Part shown: positions 55,012-64,000 of the stretch, piece after piece
Numbering within the stretch: position 1 is the stretch's first letter
Layout: each line of letters begins with the position of its first letter
Origin: Cordia subcordata
Lineage: Eukaryota > Streptophyta > Magnoliopsida > Boraginales > Cordiaceae
Assembly: GCA_028554755.1 (NCBI GenBank)
Contig: JAPTOF010000003.1
Coordinates: 8,751,501 to 8,815,500 of the forward strand
Reading direction: 5' to 3'
Length of the DNA: 64,000 bases
The notes under the pieces: generated by a model
What the model was told of the DNA's origin: nothing
Database searches by the model: none
The model's input: only the letters and a program-made list of their open reading frames with translations
Program-made: the position numbers and the translations under genes

Positions 55012-58000
55012 TATATATATTATTGTAAGTATTGATAAAAAGTGGTGGAGGAAAACAACAGAAAGTCAAGCTACAATATGTGACACAACAGAACATGTCT
55101 TTCCAAAGTGGAACTTCACTGATTTCATATCAATGTGTGCCACGGCCATACTCCAATCACCTAAGCAAACATTATTCCAATTGCCTCACTAATGCAGCTG
55201 CAAGGTGTGTCAAAATATGTGATGGTTCGTGCATTGGGTGTTGCTTGAGATATGACGCTGTTGGCTTTGCTCCAATTGTTGGGTTAGCAAACGACAATCA
55301 TTTCTAAAACAGTTTCTTGCCTAGTGGGTTATTACAGGAGCATTATTTTGCTCGTCTATTTCTACTCCTCTCCACTTGGTTGAAATGACAATTTTTTATA
55401 ATTGCTTTTCCTTTTGTTTGTTTATAGGGAGATCAGAGAAGTATGAACTAATTATTATCTTTTTTTTTTTTTAAATTCTGATTCACTTGATTTCTTGCGC
55501 ATCAATGAAATAACATATAGGAATTATAAAGTACGTTTTATGAGATACAGAATAAAAGAAGTTATAAAAATCATAAAGGAATAATGTGCATTTTATTCTT
55601 AATTTTAACATAATTAAATTCTTGAAATGAGAAAAATTCAACTCATCGAGTTAAAGGATAAAGTTATGTAACTTCAATTAAAATATCATTGGTCTCTTCA
55701 AATAATTTATCAAATTAACATGGAAGAATGATAATTTTAGATTTGAATCTTGAAAAAATGAAAATAAAGGCTTGTTCTTTAAGTCCTTTAATAGAATGGC
55801 TAAACTAATGAAAAAGTAATTTTTTGTACTTTGTTAAATAACGGTGTTAATTTTTTGTTTACGTTTTATTTCATTAATCTTTCAAATAAAATGTCACATT
55901 TTATTTTTTCTTTAATTGCTTAGATAGATTTTCTTACATGAAATTTTAATTTTACGTGGCATATATAGACAAGTTTATTAATTATAAGCTGGGATGTCTA
56001 TGTGCACATATATAAAATTCAGACCTTTTTGTTGGTTATGATAATATAAATTAATTTGTAAATTTTTTCTTTTCCTAAATACAAAAAGTTCACATATGTC
56101 TAAAATTTAAAAATTTAACACCTGGCCATTTTAAGTATTAAAAAAAATTAAAATAGTTCACAATAAACCATAAAGTGACATATTACTATTCAATAGTTTC
56201 TAACATGAGTATATTATTCTAGTTTTTAAATGAGCATATATTTTCATTTTTCAGTTTATTTTAATTTGTTTAAATTTCTTACACTTAAACTGCATAGTTA
56301 ACTAATTTTTTTTAAAATTTTAAGCATATACGAACTTTTTAATTAGTAACAAAATAATTGTAGATTAATTTATAATCTAATAACCTTAAAAAAATGTCTA
56401 GAATTTATATACGTACGCGTGTATGACATAGTTCATAATTTATAAGTTTGTATGTGTATATGGCACGTAGATTTGGAATGTCATGTGAGAAAATCCACCT
56501 AAGCTACGAAAGAAAAAATATAATGCCACCTAAGATTTGAAAAGCCAAAAAAAAAAAAAACGCCATGAAAACAAATAATTAATATTGTTAACTAACGGTG
56601 TGCAAAACGCTATTTTTCATAAGTTCAAATCCTTCCATTAAAGATTTTAAAGTTTAAGTCATTATTTCTATGTTTTACAAAATTCGACTTAGTAAAACAA
56701 GAGAAAGACCATTCAAGTATTGTATACGTTTATGTTTTCGGGCCAATAAACAATATAAGTAACATGAAATTTTTGAGTTCAACTTTCTTCAACTTCCCAA
56801 CCATTTTATGACTTAGGTCTTTTGAGATATTGTTCCCAATAGCTAAATGATACGCATGATTACCATTGAATTTCTTAAAAATTGTTCTTTCTCTTAAACC
56901 ACAAAAAAGAGAGAGAGAGAGAGACCCCAAAAGCAATTTTTATCAATGCTAGTTTGGGGATAATGATTGTCATCGTAAAAACTTTTACTAATTTCTTATA
57001 TTGAGCTTAGCCGTAGAAAACTCATTAATGACACAATCTTTTTAGTACTGTACATCTAAACCTTTTCTTGTGTTCATCCATCATTATAATTTGCTTCTAA
57101 GTTTGACCCATTATAGTTCAGCCTTGAAAGATGGGATATCGAGAAAATGGTAAAGAAGCTGCATTGGGTGACTCTAATGATATCATGCCTTACAATCTCC
57201 GTAAAGCAGTCTATGTGGTGGGAATTAAACGTCATTTCCTCCTTCCAACCTGCCTCCCCTTTTGGCCATTGGTGTCGCTTTTTCGTGCTTTGGACAACGC
57301 AGCGTTAGAATTCACTGCAAAAAAAAAAAAAATTAAAGAATAGACAGTAATTTTATTACAAAATAACAAAGAATAAGTAATTTTATATTATAAATAGAAA
57401 TTTAGAAAACACATAAATATATAATTATACAAGATAATTAATGTATTTATTCTTAGTCTGATTAGTGAATGATATATGCTTATATAATACTACAATAAAA
57501 AAAAGTTCAAGGTTCGAGCAATTGATAAAATATGGTGTAAATTTTTTTTTTGAAATTATATATAAGCAATATTTTAAAAAGCCAATTCCCATGCATGTAG
57601 CAATTTTAAAATAGCGGAGATCCATATAGAAGCCAATTTTACTGCCGTTTATTACCTACTTTTTTTTTTTGGTAGTGATTATCTTAGAATTATTACTCCG
57701 CAACAATACTAGACCAATAAAACATCTTTGTGTTTGCTAATTGTGACACACTAATACGTCACAAAATTTATAATTTGGAATAAATTTAATATGATTTTAC
57801 TAGATTTGAATTTCATCATCGTTGAAAATTTTTTTTTTAAAAAGCCATCATAATGCACATGGCAGTATTTGTTGGATCTAATCTTTCACCACGATCTAGC
57901 CGTATTGTAGATCTGAGATAATAGAGGGATGTAGAGGCTGCCTATTCATATACCAATCCAAATTTTTCAAGGCATCCTTTTCTTGTGAAATCTCTTATCT

Positions 58001-58379
58001 TCAACCAAAATAAGCATCTCATCAACTTTGTTGATGAGCCATCATGTCCCACATAACCTCATGAAAGCATGATTGTCTCATCTACTCTGTCGTTGACTTA
58101 TCATGATAGCGAGTGAAGAAAATGAAACATTACATCTTTCACTATTTGCATCCACTCTTTTTTTCTCGGCATAGGGAATCCAATTTTGAAACATGTCTAT
58201 TTCTTTGGGCGCATTATCATATATCCCAGACTATTTCACATAAAAATAATAAAATATATACTGTACTTTTATATTTTGTTAAAGTTCACATAAAACTTTA
58301 TTTATTTGAAAATTTACTAATATCTCTTATATTATAAAAATATTATACAAAATTCTCAATTTCTGAAGTACCAATGCAA
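55012..58379. other. AT-rich spacer with small unassigned ORFs
   Basis: Immediately after the hAT element, 55032-55307 is open for 91 codons and has a Cys-rich centre (CVKICDGSCIGCCLRYD), but no family is recognised and coding status is doubtful. A (GA)n run lies at 56909-56924. A second 70-codon frame (57131-57343) ends in a lysine run and looks random. The remainder is AT-rich with no visible feature. Confidence 0.4.
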
Positions 58380-59790
58380 CATTTTTTATAGCATAGAAGT
58401 ATCAGCCACACATTCTATATCTTATGGGGAATATTAGTGAGTTTTGAAATAATAAAGAGTTTCATACAACTTTGACAAAATAAAGGAGGGTAAAATGCAT
58501 TACAATCGATAAGAGAGCAAACTAAAAGAAAAACTATGTGCAAAGAAAAATAAGGTAAAATTACTCGATAAAAGAAAGAGCAAACTAAAAAAGTAACGTG
58601 CAATGAAGATGTTGCACAAAATTGAAAAAAAATGTTGCAACAAATCCCTAATTTTTGGAGATATTGCACAACATTGTTTACAGTGTAAGAGGCATCAATA
58701 ACATTCTTTATAGTTAGTAAGTTTTGAAATTATAGAAACTTTTAGACAACTTTAACAAAATAAAGAGTAAAATACATTTTAATCTATAAAAGAAAAAGAA
58801 AATTGAGAAAATAAAAACAACAATGTTCAAAGATAAACAAGGTAAAATTATTTGTTAAAAAACAAAAAGAGCAAACTGAAAAAGGAAACAACATGTAAAG
58901 TATGTCGCAAAAAACTATTAAAAAATATATATATTGCACAAAATCCCAAATTTTCTAGGGGTCATTATACTACATTCTTTATTGTAAAGAGGTATCAACA
59001 ACATTCTTTATAGTATAGAGAGTATTAGTGAGTTTTGATACTGTAGAAAATTTTATACAACTTTGACAAACTAGAGAGGGATAAAACATTTTAATCCATA
59101 GAAGAAAGAGCAAGCTGAGAAAATAAAAAAAACAATATGCAAAGAGAAACAAGAAAAAACTACTCGATAAAAGAAAATACGAACTGTAAAATAAAAAACA
59201 ACATGCAAGGAAAATGTCACACAAAACTTAAGAAAAAAAAATGTTGCACAAAATCTCTAATATTTGGAGTGATTGGGTAATATTGTTTATATCATAAGGG
59301 GTATTAGCAACATTTTTACAGTATAAGTAGTATTAGTGAGGTATAAAATTATAGAGTTTTAAACAATTTTGACAAAATAAAGGAGTGGTAAATACATTTC
59401 AATCCATAAAGGAAAGAGCAAACTGAGGGAAAAAAGAACAATGCATGTGTAAAGAGAAACAAGTTAAGATTACTCGATAAAAGAAAGAACAAGTTGAAAA
59501 CACAGCATGCAGAGAAGATGTATAACAAAACTAAAAAAGAATGTTGCACAAAATCCTAATTTTGCAGTGATTATGCAACATTCTTGATACATAAGGTGAA
59601 TTAGCAATATTTTCTTTATGATATAGGGAGTATTAGTGAGTTTTTAAACCATAAAGATTATGAAATAAAGGGTGGTAAAATACACTTTAATCCATAAAGA
59701 GAAAGCAAACCTAAAAGGGGAAAAACAATAATATGCAAAGAGAAATAAGAAAAAAATTACTCCATAAAAGTAAGAGCAAAATGAGAGTAG
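58380..59790. repeat. Degenerate ~300-bp tandem repeat array, first block
   Basis: Five diverged units, recognised by a GTTTTGAAAT-like start after TATTAGTGA at about 58441, 58721, 59032, 59341 and 59640 (spacing 280-311 bp). Shared order within units: ACTTTGACAAAATAAAG, GGTAAAATACATTTTAATCCATAAA, GAAAGAGCAAACTGA, AAAATTACTCGATAAAAG, and a GTTGCACAAAAT block. Non-coding; satellite-like. Confidence 0.85.
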
Positions 59791-60670
59791 TTATATCATG
59801 GACTTGCAAGTTTACAATACAACATGTACCCACAGCGTAAACGTGCATGCTCTTGTTCACATGCTACTATAGTGTGTTACTGTTCACATATAATGCATAT
59901 TTATTCAGTACTCCACAACTATCTGTTCACTAACTATTTGTTTAGTATCCCACAATTGTTTGTTCACTAACTATTTGTTCAGTACCTTACAACTGTTTGT
60001 TCACTGATTGTTTGTTCAGTACCTCACAACTGTTTGTTCACTGATTGTTTGTTCAGTACCTCACAACTGTTTGTTCACTGATTATTTGTTCTGTACCTCA
60101 CAACTGTTTGTTTACTGACTGTTTGTTTAGTAATCTACAACTATTTGTTTAATACCCATAACTATTTATTCACTGACTATTTGTTCAGTACCTTATAATT
60201 GTTTGTTCAGTACTCTACAACTATTTGTTCAGTACCCCACAACTATTTATTTACTACTTTCACACATAGAGACACACAATTACATACGTATATATTTGTT
60301 CATTATCCCATAACTATTTGTTTATTTTTCATATATACATTGAATATTTGTTCATTACGTCACAATTATTTGTTCACTGCTTGCACACACAGAAACACAA
60401 AACACAACACAGATCAGCATACTTAAAAGTCAAGGTGAGCTTTAATGACGGATTGAGCTTGGAGTGTTCAAGTGTCACGTGGGAGGTATGGTTAGAATCG
60501 TGACAAGGGGAGGAAGAAATTAGTAGCTGCGGTGCAGTGACATGATGTCCGAATCTTTGCCGACATAAGCGTGGGTGCTGTGTGGGAGCTAATATTATTT
60601 TATTATTTTTTTTAATGTGAAGGAACATGATGCTAAATGAAGGATTACCTTGTGAAGGTCCATGATATAA
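59791..60670. mobile_element. TIR-bounded insert in the repeat array
   Basis: TTATATCATGGAC at 59791 is mirrored by GTCCATGATATAA ending at 60670 (about 13 exact bases, then partial matches up to CAAG). The 880-bp interval interrupts the 300-bp array and contains a minisatellite. This fits a non-autonomous DNA transposon; no clear target duplication was found. Confidence 0.6.
59912..60375 (+). repeat. 37-bp minisatellite (TGTTCACTGATTGTTTGTTCAGTACC type)
   Basis: Core units at 60001, 60038 and 60075 are 37 bp apart and almost identical; flanking units on both sides are increasingly degenerate. Each has TGTTCACTGATTGTTTGTTC and AGTACCTCACAACTG. Confidence 0.9.
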
Positions 60671-60676
60671 TTTGCC

Positions 60677-61010
60677 ACAAAATGAATGTTAGTGAGTTTT
60701 CAAACTAAAAAAATGACAAAATAAATGGGGTAAAATACATTTTAATTCATAAAGAAAGAGCAAACTTAAAAGGTCAAAAAAAACAATGTGCAAGTAGAAA
60801 CAAGGTAAAATTACTCGATAAAGTAAGAGCAAAATGAATATTAGTGAGTTTTTAAACTATAGAGATTACAAAAGAAAGAGGGTAAAACCCATTTTAATTC
60901 ATAAAGAAAGAGCGAACTTTGAAAGAAAAATATGCAAAGAGAAACACGATAAAATTACTCGATAAAGGTAAGTGCAAATTGAAAAAAGAAAAAAGAAAAA
61001 ATAACGTGCA
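60677..61010. repeat. ~300-bp repeat array, second block
   Basis: Two partial units (GTTAGTGAGTTTTCAAAC near 60689 and TATTAGTGAGTTTTTAAAC near 60840) with the same internal order as the first block. Their spacing of about 153 bp shows internal deletion. Confidence 0.8.
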
Positions 61011-61823
61011 AAGAAAAATAATTGCCCATAGTGGCGGCACAAATGGGGGGCCGGCAGGGCCGAAAAAATATTTATTAGTTTATGTAAAATTTTTAAAATT
61101 TTTTTAATGGCCTCCTTATTTTCTTTCTCTTTTTTTTTTTGTCTTGAAATTCTTCCCATAGTGGTTCTTTTAGTATACATCTTTCATTAGCAAACGATAC
61201 ATTAGTGGTCAAATTTTTGAATAAATAAATAATTTTAGAGGATAAATTTCGGTAATGCTTAATATTATTTTGTCGGTTAGCACTTATAAGATAAATTTAA
61301 GAAAATGATTAAATTTTGGGTAGTTTTTCATAGAGAATTTATTTAGGGATTTTCTTTATATATAATTAAAGAAGAATTTAATTTCACCTATTGAATCAAT
61401 AAACTTTTCTTTACATAATTTAATATTATTTTGTTAAATTGCCTTTTTTTAATACATGTTTACATTTCAAATATTTAATATTACCTACCTTTATTGTTAT
61501 AATTATTATCAAATATGTGTTGGTCTCTCTATCATTCAAGAAGAGAGAATGACTAGTTGTTCTATTTATCTCTAAAATAATTTAATTTAAAAAAAGAAAT
61601 AGATCTCGTGACAAATTTCTAATTCCACCCCTCATGGCCCATGCTGGCCCCAACCCTCCATCTTTCATGTTCTTAACACAAATTCTCCAGCCAATTGGAC
61701 TAGCTAGTAGACCAAATCAATTTCTTCTTAAGAACCTTTTTTCTTGATGACAAAGGAACAACTTGAAGTGAGGATATATAAATGTGACAAAAGCTTATTC
61801 ATGTATGCAAACTACAAGAAGCC
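61011..61823. other. Spacer and promoter region of LBD gene
   Basis: Begins with a GC-rich GGGGGGCCGGCAGGGCC stretch of unclear (perhaps transposon-terminal) origin, then AT-rich DNA. A TATA box, GATATATAAATG, lies at 61774-61784, roughly 40 bp before the LBD start codon. CCCATAGTGG occurs twice (61023 and 61153). Confidence 0.5.
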
Positions 61824-62333
61824 ATGAAGAATCAAGAACCCCGTTCAAGTTCATCATGCGCAGCTTGCAAGTTCTTGAAGAGGAGATGCATCCCCAACTG
61901 TCAATTTGCGCCATACTTTCGGTCGGACGAGCCGAAAAAGTTCGCCAAGGTTCACAAGGTGTTCGGAGCCAGCAACGTGAGCAAGATCCTGAACGAGGTG
62001 CCTGAGGAACAACGCGAGGACACAGTGAACTCGCTTGTTTATGAGGCTGAGGTGAGGCTTAGGGACCCAGTTTATGGCTGCATTGGTGCCATTGCTTCAC
62101 TTCAGAGGAAGATGGTACAGCTCCAACATGATCTTCTTGTTTCAAGAGTTCGGCTTGCTTACTACGCAACGACCAAGTCTGCTACTTCATGCTTCAATGG
62201 TCACGTTAATGTGGAAACTTTAATTGATATTCCTGTTTCCTGCGGATTGTTAGACACTTTCGACCAAAACATTTTGGCTAGTGGTCATCAAGGTGCATTC
62301 ATGAATGGTTTTGGCCAGTTCTCATTTCCCTAA
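61824..62333 (+). CDS. LOB-domain transcription factor, LBD21-like
   Basis: A 169-residue class I LOB-domain protein in a single exon. The CxxCx6Cx3C zinc motif uses Cys12, Cys15, Cys22 and Cys26; the GAS block runs from about Phe28 to Leu56 with VHKVFGASNVSKIL; DPVYG is at 81-85; and a leucine-zipper-like L-x6-L-x3-L-x6-L spans Leu93, Leu100, Leu104 and Leu111. The EPRSSSSCAACK start and VPEEQR/TVNSLVYEAEVRL run resemble Arabidopsis LBD21. The C-terminal 55 residues are variable, as usual. It should bind DNA in the nucleus and regulate development; the exact role is inferred. Start ATG 61824 is the first in frame; another ATG at 61784 is in a different frame. Confidence 0.96.
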   Translation: MKNQEPRSSSSCAACKFLKRRCIPNCQFAPYFRSDEPKKFAKVHKVFGASNVSKILNEVPEEQREDTVNSLVYEAEVRLRDPVYGCIGAIASLQRKMVQLQHDLLVSRVRLAYYATTKSATSCFNGHVNVETLIDIPVSCGLLDTFDQNILASGHQGAFMNGFGQFSFP

Positions 62334-62334
62334 T

Positions 62335-62375
62335 GCTCTCTCTCTCTCTCTCTCTCCCTCTCTCTTTTCTCTCTC
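62335..62375. repeat. (TC)n microsatellite in LBD 3' region
   Basis: CT/TC-rich run starting one base after the LBD stop codon, probably in the 3' UTR. Confidence 0.9.
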
Positions 62376-62768
62376 GCTTGTTGTCAATGATAATGGAAAG
62401 AAGAATTAATGTCATGTACTTCTTTTCTCGCTGAAAATTGATCCATGTTGTTCCTACATATATTGCAAGTCATGTTCAAAAATTCAATATTCGGGTAATT
62501 AATCATCTTGGTAAAAGTATTTTACCGGAAATTAATGACATGCACGGCAACTGCAGGCATCGTGTATGTCATCTCGAGGCAATGCGAAACGTCCATGTTG
62601 CCATCTAATGATGGTTTCGATAGTTATATCTATGGCATACCTCTTCCGTGCGTCTTTCTCGTGGCAGGAACAAAACAACAGGAAAAGACCCGGCCGGCTG
62701 GCCAGGGGTAGAGGGCGAGCTTTGTTTATTGTTAAGAGAATGGGGAATTTTAGAGTTATCACCTCATC

Positions 62769-62822
62769 TAAAAGCTTAAACTTGTAGAGAGGATATTGGT
62801 TTGTTTATTTATTATGTTAACA
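62769..62822 (+). repeat. Direct repeat, copy 1
   Basis: About 54 bp (TAAAAGCTTAAACTTGTAG then ATTGGTTTGTTTATTTATTATGTTAACA-like) repeated at 62922-62975 with three or four changes. Confidence 0.85.
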
Positions 62823-62921
62823 CGCCCCCTCACATAAAACGTAATTTGTTTCGAATTTGTACGTAAACAATTTAATTAAATGAGTAGCGGTAAAGATCGA
62901 ATATGTGCCGTTTGGTTTATT

Positions 62922-62975
62922 TAAAAGCTTAAACTTGTAGAAAGGGTATTGGTTTATTTATTTATTATGTTAACA
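62922..62975 (+). repeat. Direct repeat, copy 2
   Basis: Partner of 62769-62822, about 153 bp downstream; may flank an insertion or derive from local duplication. Confidence 0.85.
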
Positions 62976-64000
62976 GGGAATGAATTGAAAAGCTTCCGTT
63001 TCCATCTTACTTTGGAGGCTTTCGGGTTCACGAGCATATGTATTATGATATGACCTTTTCCATGGATAAGGGTTCGTTTGCCCTTCATGGTCAAGCTACA
63101 AGCATTTTATTTGTTCTTTCATTCTTGGATCAGGAGAATATTTAAGTTCTTCTTCAGTATTGCATAAACAACAAAACGAACAACAGTGATCAGTTCATAT
63201 TGTCAAAGCAAAGAAAGGAATCCAGGATCTTCGTGGTTCCGCACACTCACAGCAGTAAATCTCGATGCTGCTGCTGTAACTCACCTTTATTTGGATCGCT
63301 GCAAGAGTTTTGAATCTTTACCAACACTAGTTAAAAGAGTCGATAGATAAGTACAACTCTAGGTAATAACTTGATCTAACCATTATACTCTCTAAGTTAT
63401 ATTTATCGTTTGTTAAGTACTAGTCATTATTTTTATTTTTTTCAACTATTTATGTTATATATTAATTAATTTGCTGTGTGTTTGTGGGTTAGAAACAAAT
63501 TTAATAAGTATATCCTCAATTGCGCTAATCCTCATGGAGTTGCCTTGGCTAAACTCCAAATTTTGCTTTTACCTTATTAAGAAAGGCCTCGAGTCGCCAA
63601 GAGCGTGGGTAAACAATTCTCAAGTCCCTATGAAAAGTCAATAAGTGCTTTTAAAACCTTATGTTCTTATTCTTTTAGTCAAACAGATTATAAAAATTAT
63701 GAGATTTGTGAATAAAGTAACCAGAAAGAGAGACATTTAAGAAAGAAACACGTGGTATTATTACTATTTAGATCTTCATGGTACAGAAAAAGAAATGATT
63801 AATTGATTGAAGCTGCTTTGCCATGCTAAAAGTACATTAATGGAAAACTACTTGCAAGGAAGTAAAAGTTACACTAAGAAAGCACGGCTACTAATTTGTG
63901 CTACAGATCACACTAAGCTACACTATTGTTAAACTAAGCTACTATTAAGTTATGCTATGCTAGGCTAGGAATGGAAGTAAAGTAAAGTAAAAGAATTTGT
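62976..64000. other. Spacer to window end
   Basis: No gene, RNA or repeat could be supported. The stretch 63000-63330 is less AT-rich than the rest and could be untranslated or exonic sequence of a gene beyond the window, but no frame is convincing. Confidence 0.4.

Noticed and set aside
55032..55307. 91-codon Cys-rich ORF as a gene
   Set aside because: No recognisable family, no promoter context, adjacent to a hAT element; listed only within the spacer.
57131..57343. 70-codon ORF
   Set aside because: Low-complexity lysine tail from an A-run; no domain.
59349..59549. Hydrophobic minus-strand ORFs in the 300-bp array (also 58415-58669 and 58979-59224)
   Set aside because: Recurring Phe/Leu-rich frames are the translation of A-rich repeat units, not membrane-protein genes.
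58380..61010. CRISPR-like array
   Set aside because: Plant nuclear DNA; units are long, diverged and have no unique spacers.

Overview
The window is nuclear DNA of a flowering plant, most likely a eudicot. Evidence for this: a plant U-box/armadillo E3 ligase gene, a LOB-domain (LBD) transcription factor gene, several Ty1/copia retrotransposons including one of Sirevirus type, a tRNA-derived SINE, a hAT-type DNA element, AT-rich spacers, and inserted fragments of plant mitochondrial rrn18 and plastid ycf2. The species cannot be named from what is seen. Only two genes look intact: the U-box E3 ligase (3971-6028, minus) and an LBD21-like factor (61824-62333, plus). Nearly everything else is transposable-element wreckage, much of it nested.

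Layout. 1-3250: 5' two thirds of a decayed minus-strand copia element running off the left edge. 3971-6028: U-box/ARM gene, followed by a possible orphan signal-peptide exon (6573-6666), a long-TIR element (6793-7292), a MITE-like element (8379-8647) and a SINE with a 17-bp target duplication (8728-8979). 9514-16937: Tork/Tnt1-like copia element with both LTRs, its reverse transcriptase split by a 1.9-kb LTR-like insertion with a 5-bp target duplication. 18065-33169: a Sirevirus-like copia element with about 1.4-kb LTRs, a post-pol ORF and several polypurine-like tracts. Inside its pol lies a complete minus-strand copia element (22822-27940), and inside its 3' LTR lies a mitochondrial rrn18 fragment. 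34372-40528: a third plus-strand copia element with a truncated 5' LTR and an inverted duplication in pol. 42858-46084: remains of a plant-mobile-domain/Ulp1-protease transposon gene. 46240-46870: a plastid ycf2 fragment. 47842-48830 and 52193-55003: further copia pieces, one carrying an 887-bp hAT element with an 8-bp target duplication. 58380-61010: a roughly 300-bp-period repeat array interrupted by a TIR-bounded segment that contains a 37-bp minisatellite. 61824-62333: the LBD gene. The rest is AT-rich spacer.

The coding logic is simple. The U-box protein should be a cytosolic or nuclear ubiquitin ligase and the LBD protein a DNA-binding regulator; no operon or cluster relation links them. 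I do not see a convincing new biochemical system. The most unusual material is structural: two organelle-derived insertions (one flanked by a 36-bp duplication), a triplicated Gag zinc-knuckle segment, three levels of nesting with readable target duplications, and a decayed PMD-Ulp1 gene.
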